A DNA stretch of 64,000 nucleotides from Eucommia ulmoides (taxonomy: Eukaryota; Streptophyta; Magnoliopsida; Garryales; Eucommiaceae). Made by a program: the position numbers and the translations under genes. Of this stretch, positions 34,735 through 44,569 are shown piece by piece. Numbering within the stretch: the stretch's first letter is position 1; every line of letters starts with the position of its first letter. The DNA is taken from NCBI GenBank assembly GCA_016647705.1, contig CM028338.1, positions 33,919,176-33,983,175 on the forward strand, written 5' to 3'. Under the pieces are notes generated by a model that searched no databases, was not told the DNA's origin, and worked only from the letters and a program-made list of their open reading frames with translations.

Positions 34735-35991
34735 ATTGCCGCAGCTTGAACTTTCCCTGTGGAATCGAGCAACAAAATCACCCAAAGTTTCGGTGATCTC
34801 CTATTGGAGAGCGAGAAGGTGAGTTGTTGTTTTGGGTCTTTTCCGAGAACAGTCAAATCCAGCTAAGAAGAGTTGTTCTAATTGTGTGAACGTGGAGATT
34901 AAGGCTGGTTGCAACTTGCGAAACCAGGTGCTAGCCATCCTTGTGAGTGTAAGAGGAAATGATTTGCACCTTATCGCTATAGATGTCTTGTATATGTCCA
35001 TGAATGCAATGAAAATAGAGAGGTGATCGCTGGGGTTAGTAGTCCCATCGTAGGGGATTATTTGTGGACTAGGGAATCTATAAGGGACCACCTCAAGTAC
35101 TATATCGTCAATAAAAGGGGACCTCACATCTGAAGGAACTCTAATAGCCCCCTAGGGCCCCATATTTGCACAAGCGTTGCATCCATCTCGGCGACGCGCC
35201 TCTCTAATGTTGCTTCTCCCCTAGGCGGTGTTGCCACATGACTTGCTGCTGCTCTCAACCCCTGCCTTTCGGCGAGAGGGGAATATGAGTCGACCTCCCG
35301 AGCACGGTGAACTTTGCGATAAGCACAGGTGACGTGGCTATCAGTTCTTTCCGGTTGGTGATCACAGTAACCCTCTATCCGGCGAGCCCGTGAAGGCAAG
35401 GATGCAGAATCGGAAATGGCTAGTGGGGTTAGATTCTGTTCCTTAACCGGTTAATCGTGTGGGCGACGATTTTCCCTCAAAATGTGTCATTCGGAGTAAA
35501 TGACACGATCCGATCCTTGATGATAATCTCCACCCCTTGCACGCTGGGGAACCGCTCCCCTCAAGCCAAGAGCCTGTGGCAGGTGGAGTTCCTCTCCCCC
35601 TACATTCTGGAGAACCGGTCCCCTCTGACCTGGGGTCGGCGACAAGCAGGAGAGAATGGTGTCGAGACAGGTTTGAAATTGAAACAACTGACGTTCAAAG
35701 TTATCGAGCCACACCGTATCCATAGCTCTGGTGGCTGGCCCAATATGTGCTCCTATAGGTGGAACGGATGGGCTTACTTGGTTGGCGGAGGGTGCATTTT
35801 CTTTTTCTTTTTTTTTTCTGGATGGGGATGATAGTCCTCACATCCGGCCTAGGAATTCTTGACATTTATCTATCTGGGTCGCTATCCGCCGTGTGATTAG
35901 AGTCTCGTGGTCATAAAGACTAACCAAACCTTGTAATCATCTAACCCTTAGCCGAGACGGGAGTAGATGATCGGAGAAAGGCTTTTTGTAT

Positions 35992-36013
35992 CGTTCCCAT
36001 AGACGACGTCAAA
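35992..36013 (-). promoter_or_regulatory. Primer-binding site of Tat A
   Basis: Minus-strand TTGACGTCGTCTATGGGAAC lies 1-2 bp after the LTR end. It resembles the site used by Tat/Ogre-type elements; Tat B has the closely similar TTTGGCGTCGTTTGTGGGAA. Confidence 0.7.
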
Positions 36014-36014
36014 C

Positions 36015-37087
36015 TGTTGATGTCAAATTTTGGTTGAACCCAACAGTATGGTCCGATCAGCCTTGGATGATTTATAGAGGTCTGGAGTGGAGATCTTCGA
36101 TCTGTGTAGCTTTCAATCCGTGGAAAGGTATCTGGCTAGGAAGGGGAGGGTATGTACTGGAAAGAACCTAAAAACCTCCTGGGCCGAGAAGGGGAGGACC
36201 AAAGCACCTGATAATCCTTGGAAAGATGAACCAGCGCTTGAAAGTGAGTAGTTCCGAGATGATTAGCACCTAGAAACCTGCACAAATGACTTACTAGGAT
36301 GGTCCCGACATGTCCCCTTCGGCGTGAGAATCAACGTACATGGAAAAGTGTTTATATAGTAATTGTCGAGAAGAGTGAGTAAAATTCATTAACCTTTGGA
36401 CAATTGCATGCCCTCCTTTTTATAGGCAATGAGTGGATTAGTTTAGGGGCTTAAGTATATATTAGTATCTCCTCAAAATCACATCAATGTGTCATCTTAA
36501 CTTCCAACCAATGAGAAGGTGCCAATGGGCTATTGTCCTGACCATATTGTAGGATATTTAGTGATATTGTTTATTGGGGAATAGAGCCATGAAGATATTT
36601 GAAGATATTTTGGTATATTTTGGGGATATTTTGGAGATATTTTGGGATGGAAAATTGAGGCAACTTATAAACTGAAGAAAACACAACCCTGCCATGGCAT
36701 GGATGAGGAGCCCGATTTCCGCCCTTCCCAGATAACCGGGGACGGGAAGAGGAAGTACATGAAGTTTTTTGCCCTACCTTTCTCGGATTGCAGGAGACAG
36801 GAAGGGGGGCTTTGCTCGAGGAGATACGAGGGGTGGATTTACGAGGTGAGTAACGCTGAGACAGAGAACGCCGAGATGGGGAAGGATTCCCCATCCCAGT
36901 GATGGACTACTAGCTCTTCCTGGAGAGTGTTGAGGCTTCTAGGGACGGTTGGAGCGAATGTGGGTATTTCTCTGCTCGGTGCAATTTTTATACTTAGTCT
37001 TTGAAGTGATTTGTCCTCTGTAGGAAGGTGTGGACACGTGACGGTCTTTAATTGGTTACATTGGAGTAACCATTTTAACACCTATCA
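36015..37087 (-). repeat. 5' LTR of Tat A (1073 bp)
   Basis: Pairs with 6334-7405. Its outer end lies about 528 bp upstream of the start codon of the folate-biopterin transporter gene, pointing away from it. Confidence 0.9.
36416..36425 (-). promoter_or_regulatory. TATA box of the Tat A 5' LTR
   Basis: CTATAAAAAG on the minus strand, conserved with 6735-6745. Confidence 0.5.
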
Positions 37088-37615
37088 AAATGCATTGCAT
37101 AATTATACAATGTACCTAATATATGTTTTTTAAGAAATGTAATTGTACAATTATATACTGCATTTGGTGTTCAAAATTCACTTTCAAAGACTTACCACTT
37201 TATCGACTAATAAAACGATCTATTTACATTTAAGGGGTTTCGATACGTTGCACGCTATATGCTGAAATAAAAACTATAAGAACTAAAGCGAGAAAAATGC
37301 TAAACTTCAAGGGTGAAAATTGTAAAAAAATTGTAGTGTGTAAATATCATTTGAATAGAATATTATGAAAAGTGTTGAGACCAATGAACAAGAAATATTT
37401 TTCCGTTGACCGACCGATTCTTGTACGCCGGCCATGGCGACAATGAGCAGGGACGATGCGATCACTTTGCTGTAGAAATTCAGTCTTCCTTCTTCGGCTT
37501 TTGGGTCCGTCGTCGACCCACCGCTCACTCCTCCACCGTCGTCTTCCTCAATCATCCTGTTTTGCGGCTCATTTCGAATTCGTTTTCAAATTTTCGATCT
37601 AGGTAGTTGAAAACA
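37088..37615 (+). promoter_or_regulatory. 5' flank and leader of the transporter gene
   Basis: Unique sequence between the Tat A LTR and the start codon. The last ~200 bp are less AT-rich and include a pyrimidine-rich CCGTCGTCTTCCTC stretch typical of a leader. No unambiguous TATA box is seen. An overlapping minus-strand frame (37307-37555) has no recognisable motif. Confidence 0.5.
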
Positions 37616-39131
37616 ATGGACGACGACGAACACGCACTCGAAATCAAATCACATCCCCAATCGGAGAAGAGACAGAGAGATGGATTCATTGGAGTGATGA
37701 TGAGACCAATCAGTTGGTTTAGAATGCTCAGCGATGAATTGCATTGGAGCTTTGTTTTGGGCGTTGTGATTGTGTACGGAATCAACCAGGGTTTGGGTAT
37801 AGGTCTGAGCAGAGTTAGTACGCAATACTATATGAAGGATGAACAGAAGCTACAGCCTTCGGAAGCACAGTTTTATTTTGGGATAATTCAATTTCCATGG
37901 GTTGTTAAGCCACTTTGGGGTCTTTTAACCGATACTCTTCCCATCACTGGATATAGGAGGAGGCCTTACTTTATTTTTGCCGGTAAGTTCTGTGTTTTTT
38001 ATCCAGTTTTTTAAATTTTTTGTAGGTTTTGTTTGGTTCAGAAATCAAAAACAGCTTTTCAGAAATTTTTAGATTTTTTTTCCTACAGATTTCATTGAGT
38101 GTAGGCCCCATTTGGTTCCTGTTTCTGTTTCTTAATTGCTGTTCCCGCCCCCAAAATTTTAGGATTAATGTAAGAAATGCCCTTTGTGAACACATTTTGT
38201 TTCTAAAATTTCTGGGAGTAATTCTTAAATTATTTAAGAATTTAAAAAAAATGTTGATTCCTAGTCACTCTCACAAAGCTATTCCCACTATCATTCCGCT
38301 GGCCACCACCACCCCATCAGCCACCATACATTTAAAGAAAAAAGAAAGACAAATATGGCAACTAAATGTGTTTCTTGTTTTTGTTCTCATAAATTAAAAG
38401 AAATAATTTTAAGACAATTCTATTCCCACTATTCCCCAAATACTCGAGAACGGAAACAGAATATCCCAGATGGAACACTAAACCAAACTCCACCTTGGTG
38501 TTTCTATTCTTAGAATGTTGGAACACTAACAGAAATATGGGAATAAAAAAAAATATATATTATGTAAAGTTTCCATATTTTTTTTGAAAAAATTAAAATT
38601 CTGAGTACAGAAATATAAAATAAAAATTGGTGTCCAATTTCTCTTGCAGCATGTTTGGTTTGGTTGGAGGTAAAGGAATAGAATTCCAATGGAATGGAAT
38701 TGAATTTTGAATGGACATCCATTTAAATTTTGATTCTGTTCCATCAGAATTTGATTCCATTACGTTCAACCAAACATATTAACTCTCATTTATTGATTTT
38801 TTTTTCCAGGTTTTCTGGGCATAGTCTCAATGGTTACGCTTTCATTGAACAAGAAATTGCACCTTGCATTCGCCATAATCTCCCTAATGGCAGGCAGTGC
38901 CGGGGTAGCAATAGCAGACGTGACTATAGATGCTTGTGTGACCGAGAACAGTATAACTCACCCTTCCCTTGCAGGTGATTTACAGAGTTTGTGTGGATTG
39001 AGCTCTTCCGTTGGGGCTTTGATTGGTTATGGTATTAGTGGATTTCTAGTTCACCTAGTTGGACCTAAGGTTGGGTTTAATTTATACTCCATTTTTTCTA
39101 CTGCTTTTGTTTCTGTTCCCATAAGGAGTTT

Positions 39132-39163
<32 letters not shown>

Positions 39164-41279
39164 CCAATATTTTTGTTTTTGTTCCAAGTTTGCTGGGAAC
39201 GGAAACAGAAAATCGAGGCCCTGTTTGTTAATGCCTTTTTTTTGGGAGGTACTTTTTATAATCAAGAAGATAATTCAACAGAAACACTGGGAAACTTTTA
39301 TATAATCAAAAAGTCCTTCAGAAAAACTGATTCTACCAAGGATTCTTATTTGCTAGTGCAGAAAAAAGCTAGGATTCTTTTTTTTTTTTTTTTGTTACAA
39401 AAAATTGTTTTCTGTTCCCATATTTTTTAGAATAAATTTCTGGGAAACAGCAAATGCATATTGTTTTATCACTGTACTCCTGTTTCCGTTCCAATTCTTT
39501 TGGGAACAGAATATAACAGAAACAAGAAACATTAAACAAGCTCCATCATTTTTTTTGTTCCCCTATTTCTGTTCTTGTTCCTAGTTCTTCAAGAGCCAAA
39601 AGAAAAGAAACGGGAACACCAAACAAACACCACTCCCTTTTCAATCACCAGTAACCGTGAGACTCTTCCGTGACAGGGTGTGTTTGGCGTGTTAAGTTTT
39701 CCAGCTGGTTTGGTCATTGTTGTAGGACTGATTCTGAGAGAACCGTTTATCCCTAATTTTTCTTATAAAAAGGTAATTTTTTTCTTCTTAATTTTACGAC
39801 ATAAATCATCTTTCATTCTCATTATGCTCTTATAAAAAGTAATTTTTTTTTCAAAAAATAAAACAGGTTAGTCAAAAATTTATTGGGGCTGCTAAGGCTA
39901 TGTGGACAGCATTGAAATGCCGAGATGTATGGAGGCCGTGTTTATACATGTATTTGTCTCTTGCTTTGAGCTTAAACATTCATGAAGGAATGTTCTATTG
40001 GATCACAGATGCAAAGACCGGGCCATCCTTCTCACAGGTAATTTTTTTATATCTTCCTTTATTTTTATTTTATTTTTTGGTAATTGTTGGTGTTTGGTTG
40101 TATGGAATTAGAAACCTGAAAATTTACTTGTTCCCATAAATCGGTTTCTGTTCCTAGACACTCATAACGAAAATAGAAATCTGGGTAAGGAGCACTAAAA
40201 AAGGCACCAGGTTTCGCTTGTTTGGTTTGTTGGTCCCACGTTTCTGTTTCTGTTTCTGCTGCAAGAAAACTAAAAATAGAAATATGTGAAAAAAAATATG
40301 TTTATGTTATATTTCCATAATTTTTTAGAAGAGCGTAGAATTTTCTCCAATTTCTGTTTTTGTTTCAAATTTTTGGGAACAGAAGTAATCTGGGAACAGA
40401 AACACTAACCAAACGTCATTTGGATTAAGTGCTAGTTTGGCTAACCTTCACCATTTTGGCAAGAAATTTTGCCTATGAAAATAAAAAGTGTTGGCAATAT
40501 ACTGTTGGGTTTATCTCATATCGGATGTCGAAGGAGTTTGTGGTCAGTTATAAGTGCGAGAAAAAATCTCACCTCATAAGCTAATTTTTGAGGTTAAGAG
40601 AGGACAAAAACACCTTACACATATTCTGTCATTGATATTTGGATGTACTGGTCAATGTATAAATTTTGTAATTTTTTATTCTTTATTTTTGACGCAGGAA
40701 ATAATTGGATCCATCTTCTCAGTGGGAGCAATCGGTTCCCTGTTCGGAGTCCTCCTCTACCAAAACTTCTTCCGAAACTACCCTTTTCGCCAAGTACTCC
40801 TCTGGGCGCAATTACTCTTCGGCGCCACCGGCCTCCTCGATTTAATCCTTGTATCGCGCATAAACTTGAAATTCAACGTCCCGGATTACTTTCTCGTCAT
40901 GGTTGATTCAGTAATTTCACACATGATTGGCCGCCTCAAGTGGATGCCGCTTCTCGTTCTTAGCTCGAAGCTATGCCCCTCCGGTATAGAAGGCACGTTC
41001 TTCGCCTTGCTCATGTCGATAGATCACGTCGGTATGCTGTCCTCTTCATGGGCTGGTGGGCTTTTACTTCATGTTCTTGACGTTACGAGAATGAAATTTG
41101 ATAATTTGTGGATTGCAATTTTGGTTCGGAGTATTTTTAGGGTTGTTCCGGTCTTGATTTTGTTCTTGGTCCCGAGTAGTGATCCAAATGCTTCTATACT
41201 TCCGAACGAAATGTTGAGAACAAAAAAGGGGGTTGAGAGCGAAAACACTGAGATGATCTCTCTTGTGGATTCAGATTAA
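37616..41279 (+). CDS. Folate-biopterin transporter family protein (FBT/BT1), 5 exons
   Basis: Exons 37616-37982, 38810-39069, 39677-39772, 39867-40037 and 40698-41279 total 1476 bp (491 residues plus stop), the family's usual length. All introns are GT-AG and phases match (1, 0, 0, 0). The ATG at 37616 begins a charged cytosolic N-terminus. Exon 1 has [15 protein letters not shown] and RRPYFIFAG; exon 2 [15 protein letters not shown]; exon 4 [19 protein letters not shown] and [13 protein letters not shown]; exon 5 several hydrophobic segments and an acidic tail. These are hallmarks of the plant FBT/BT1 branch of the major facilitator superfamily, about 12 membrane spans. Family members move folates or pterins, but the substrate of most plant paralogues, probably including this FBT2/3-like one, is unproven. 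The frame is intact and likely functional. Confidence 0.93.
38100..38500. mobile_element. MITE-like insertion in transporter intron 1
   Basis: GGCCCCATTTGGTTCC near 38104 faces AACACTAAACCAAACTCCACC near 38490 as imperfect inverted repeats. No clean target duplication is seen. The interior has TTCTGTTCC-type words shared with insertions in introns 2 and 4 and downstream of the gene. Confidence 0.4.
38647..38783. mobile_element. Short Tourist-like MITE in transporter intron 1
   Basis: GCATGTTTGGTTTGGTTGGA at the left and GTTCAACCAAACAT at the right form inverted ends; the interior is GGAATGGAATTG-type sequence as in the 4551-5573 family. It ends just before the acceptor of exon 2. The target duplication is unclear. 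Confidence 0.5.
39129..39161 (+). repeat. T13-G20 homopolymer pair in transporter intron 2
   Basis: Thirteen T followed by twenty G in the transcribed strand of intron 2. The G run could form a quadruplex in DNA or pre-mRNA; such runs are also error-prone in sequencing, so its exact length is uncertain. Confidence 0.8.
39196..39630. mobile_element. MITE-like insertion in transporter intron 2
   Basis: GAGGCCCTGTTTGTTAATGC near 39217 and GGGAACACCAAACAAACACC near 39614 resemble inverted MITE ends; several T-runs lie between. Boundaries are not certain. Confidence 0.35.
40200..40425. mobile_element. MITE-like insertion in transporter intron 4
   Basis: TTGTTTGGTTTGTTGGTCCC near 40219 and CTAACCAAACGTCATTTGG near 40405 form loose inverted ends around TTTCTGTTTC/GGGAACAGAA sequence that also folds on itself. 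Confidence 0.35.
40503..40622 (+). mobile_element. TRIM-like solo LTR in transporter intron 4
   Basis: TGTTGGGTTTATCTCATATC, then GGTCAGTTATAAGTG and an AAATCTCACCTC block, match the LTR units of the element at 3541-3860. A single copy only. Confidence 0.55.
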
Positions 41280-41960
41280 GAAACTATGAATCTATTTGGT
41301 ATTAGACTTGGAACATGTTTTTCCTTTTTGTTTTGGCGGCTTCCTAATTTTTATAAATTATTCCCGTGGCCTTTATTTAGTCTTTTCGCTGACACGTTGT
41401 TGCTTTTGTTCCAAGAAAAACTGGGAATAAAATTTATCGAAAAGTGTGGGAGCAGAACGATGTTTGTTTTTCTTCTCATAAGTTTTGGAATAGAAATAGA
41501 AATATGAGAACAAAGAATTATTTTCATTATGCTCCCATATTTTTAGAATAAACTTTTGAGAATATAATAATTTTTTTTCTAAATTATGTTTTTGATATGG
41601 GAACATAAACACTGAAAGATACACTACCATTTCTTCTCTTCCTAGAACCTCGGAACGAAAATAGAAATCTAAGACAATTTTGATAAAAGATTGTTTTTTT
41701 ACCATATTTTTGCTGCAATAGAAATCGAAATTTGATATCAGAAACATGGAAAGTGGAGCATATCTTTGCTGAACATTTTTTTTTTTCGCTTGATACCTCT
41801 TTTACTTATTTTGTAGAGATTAAAATTTACTCCTCTATTTTTTAATGTATTAAATTTAATATTTTTATTTAATAATTATGATAATAATTTTTAAGTTTTT
41901 ATTTTGGTTTTATTGTCACTTTGTTTGTTTAATTATTCATTTTATAACTCCTAGATTTTT
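41280..41960 (+). other. 3' flank of the transporter gene
   Basis: Contains further GGGAACAGAA/TTCTGTTCC-like inverted words similar to the intron insertions, and an AATAAA near 41427 that could serve as polyadenylation signal. No other gene is seen. Confidence 0.4.
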
Positions 41961-41999
41961 GTAAAGAGGGGTTGGATACGTTTTAGAGTACATCTGATG

Positions 42000-42345
42000 T
42001 TGTCAAAAATCTTCAACATAATGTTGTCAAAAAGGTATTTCTTAAATTTGATTGTAAGTCAGGATTTTGGCAAATAAAAAAGAATGAAAAATCAATACCA
42101 TGGACAGATTTCACCTACCCAAAAGGACATTATGAATGGATTGTCATGTCATTTGGACTTAATGCACCAAGTATATTTCCAAAAAAAAAAAAAAAAAAAT
42201 GATGGATCACATATTTAAAAAATATTACAAATTTGTCTTTAGTTCATATAGATGACATATTAGTCTTCTCAAAAAATAAAGAACATTATGATAATCTATT
42301 ATTAATATTTAAAGAATTTATCAATAACGGATTAATAATAAGTAA
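42000..42345 (+). pseudogene. Endogenous caulimovirid reverse-transcriptase fragment
   Basis: From about 42035 a plus-strand frame shows FDCKSGFWQI, then an HYEW..MSFGL.AP block, and near 42245 an HIDDIL catalytic box followed by VFSKNKEHY. This pattern, especially the GHYEW and FGL-AP blocks, is that of plant pararetroviruses (Caulimoviridae) rather than of the LTR elements here. A 20-base A run at about 42180-42200 shifts the frame, and the fragment ends abruptly where the Tat B LTR begins. No other viral gene is nearby. It is an old, inactive copy. Confidence 0.72.
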
Positions 42346-42905
42346 AACTTCCCACGTGCCAAACACCTCCCCAACCTATAAATAAGTGACCTGCAAAATC
42401 GATAAGCTCAAAGGGAGACACCGGTGTGATGTCTGCCAAAAAACCTCTAGTGTGAGAATAAATTAGTATGTTTATAGGTAAAAGCTCAAGTACTTGGGTT
42501 GGTTTAATATGTTGATACCTTTTGTTATTTATAGATATCTTTGTTCATGTTGTTTGTTGGTGAAATCGCCCCTTCCACGATCCATTGCAATATCCAAAGG
42601 ATTCGCCGAAGATCACGCTGCATGCGGTGAGTTAGTTGCGGTCTTCCTCTTGCATGGGATCGTGGGGTTCAGGTTGATCTTCTTGTGACCTTCCACAGTG
42701 GGCTTTGTTCATACCTGATTGGGCCGTTTTATCAGCCTTCTTCTATTCATATATTGGGCTGCTCTCATGAGTGAACCTTATTCCAAGTGGGCCGACATGT
42801 TCAGCCAGAGGTGGGGTCGTTTCTTCCGGGCTGGTTTGAACAACCCGACCAACCCATTAAAGCCTTTCAAACTTCTATTAAACATGGGCGAGAATTTCTC
42901 CCACA
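42346..42905 (-). repeat. 3' LTR of Tat B (outer edge missing)
   Basis: On the minus strand it starts TGTGGGAGAAATTCTCGCCC after a purine-rich tract (42921-42906). The last part matches the LTR fragment at 52592-52790. The outermost bases next to the caulimovirid piece are absent. Confidence 0.65.
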
Positions 42906-42921
42906 TAATTTGCCCTTCTGA
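42906..42921 (-). promoter_or_regulatory. Polypurine tract of Tat B
   Basis: Minus-strand AGAAGGGCAAATTA directly before the LTR TGTGGG start. Confidence 0.5.
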
Positions 42922-42967
42922 CTTTCGTGATGATTTAAAGAAGTGAAACGAAAGATCACCTTTCCAT

Positions 42968-43991
42968 TTGTGTAAGTTATTGATTATTTTTTCCGATTTC
43001 CTAATTGTCTTATTATTTTCGTACGTTTTTCTTTTTTGTTATTCAATTCTTAACAAGACTTCAAGTCCATCGAACAGTTCAGCGGGGGTCGGTTCGTCGT
43101 CGACTCCTCTTTCGGAGAAGACGACGACCACCAAAGCTCGTCTTTCCACCAATTTTCCAATAAACTGGGGAAATCACGTTGCTAGCAATTTTAGGGAGGA
43201 ATGGCTTGAGCAATTCCGAACCAAATACAGTATTCCTGCGTCAGTTACGTTTAGGGTTTCATCTGAAAATGAACGTCCCTACACCACCAAAGGTGATGAA
43301 ATATGTCTCTTTGTGTGGATGTTTGAGTATGGCCTTAGGCTCCCTCTTACCCATTTTCTTCGTAAACTATTTCGCTAATTAGAGATTATCTCGGCCCAAT
43401 TAGTACCAAATGGGTTCCGTCATATTATGGGAGTTTTAACCCTTTCTTGGGTGAATGACGTTCCCCTCACCATAGAAATGATTAGGAGTGTCTGTTCCTT
43501 TAAATTTCATCAAAGCAGCGGTAGATATTGCTACTCAGCCATCAAGAAGTATTCTTTTCTCAGCGATCTTTCCTCAGTGGTAAAGAGTTGGATGAGACGA
43601 TATATTTTCTTCAAGGGTGATTGGGAGTTCTCTCCTAATGAGATAGGGCAATCTTCGATCGTGCTGAAGCACTTTAATTTCTCGAGTGACTTTCTTTTTC
43701 TTTATTTCAGCCTTTTGATTTTAGTTTGTCGATCTGGTTTTGGCCATGTTCTTATATCTTCATGGATCGTTTTGTGCAGGTGAAGGAGCCTGCAAAAGTT
43801 TCCACCTTACATCTAAGGTTGTGGATGAACTGAAGAAGCTCCTAGTACCAAAAAAACATCCTTGTAAGGTCTTTACCTATGACCTATTTGAACCAACCAA
43901 GATGGATGACTCTCAAGTCAGTCATGTGCAGAGCTTGGCCCTAAGGAAGAGGAAGAGAGCACCGAATAAGACCTCTCAACTAGCTGTATAG
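42968..43991 (+). pseudogene. Antisense gene of Tat B: Transposase_28-like domain
   Basis: A splice-like GTAAGT at 42972 and an acceptor-like AACAAG near 43055 precede a Ser/Thr-rich start. One plus-strand frame then runs to 43783 with a single stop at 43376-43378. It contains KYSIPASVTFRVSSENE, EYGLRLPLTHFLRKLF, and beyond the stop FRHIMGVLTLSW and RYIFFKGDWEFSPNE, the full pattern of the plant putative gypsy-type transposon (Transposase_28) domain. After a probable intron ending GTGCAG at 43780, a second frame continues to a stop at 43989. The sense gag-pol is on the other strand. Function unknown. Confidence 0.75.
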
Positions 43992-44569
43992 ACTTCTGCT
44001 CCTCAGCCTATTGCATCTCGTCCAGCATCAACTTGGTCTCTCGCACCTCGACTCGTCCTCTCAATATTATTAGACTCCTATAACTCGCTACCACTGAGCA
44101 GAAGACAACGTGAGGTGGTTTCTGTATCGGTCCCTAACACACAAGTTCCAATTCTTATTGAAATCTGGGGGCTGAAGCTTGTTATTCGTGTTGGTGGGAC
44201 CCCCATAGTTTGTGCCCAAAAAGTTACTGCGACCAGTGCTCCTCCACCTCCACCTTCTACTTCAACGACATCCAAACCATGGCACGTCTACCTCTCCGAG
44301 CACTCATAGTGCTTCTCGTGGACATATATGTCAATTATTAAAAGAGGTGGACCCTTTAGTTCTAGGTCGCTAGGAGATTTTCGATAGCGCTATTCGAGCT
44401 CTCTTTCAGTAATCCTGGGATAAGAGCCAGGCTAAGGTTGGAAATCTTAGCCGTGCAGAGCTCTTCTACACTCTTGTTTGTACACTCTTTCAGGTAACTT
44501 TATTTTTAAGTTGTGCTTGTTCTTTGGAGTTGTGTTGTGGATTTTGGTTTGAACCCATACTTGTTTAGC
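43992..44569 (+). other. Linker region of the Tat B antisense gene
   Basis: Plus-strand reading is Pro/Ser/Thr-rich (for example near 44235-44270) without a conserved motif; probably the disordered middle of the antisense product with intron sequence. No separate gene is supported. Confidence 0.4.

Larger units (their letters stand above)
32525..35460 (-). pseudogene. Tat A gag remnant, split by an LTR insertion
   Basis: Minus-strand gag reads from about 35460 down. The 35127-34801 frame contains IPYDGTTNPSDHL and MASTWFRKL, the capsid-domain signature of Tat-type gag. The insertion 33035-34734 interrupts it. Gag resumes at 33029 (VVALNAFIDGLR) and passes at 32640-32530 through a CDHGHSIDEC segment, a zinc-knuckle-like block, before the insertion at 27819-32519. 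Stops are present. Confidence 0.8.
6334..37087 (-). mobile_element. Tat A: large Tat-lineage Ty3/gypsy retrotransposon with three nested insertions
   Basis: LTRs at 6334-7405 and 36015-37087 both run TGTTGATGTC...CA on the plus strand. The flanks are AAATA (6329-6333) and AAATG (37088-37092), a 4-of-5 target duplication. The primer-binding site, gag, protease, reverse transcriptase, RNase H and integrase all read on the minus strand, so the right LTR is the 5' LTR. The second, archaeal-type RNase H downstream of RT and the antisense accessory gene place it in the Tat lineage. Removing the nested elements at 8057-19573, 27819-32519 and 33035-34734 leaves about 12.9 kb. The LTRs have clearly diverged from each other and the genes have stops, so the copy is old and immobile on its own. 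Confidence 0.88.

Noticed and set aside
37307..37555. Minus-strand frame upstream of the transporter, possible divergent gene
   Set aside because: No recognisable domain and it overlaps the transporter leader; more likely a shadow.
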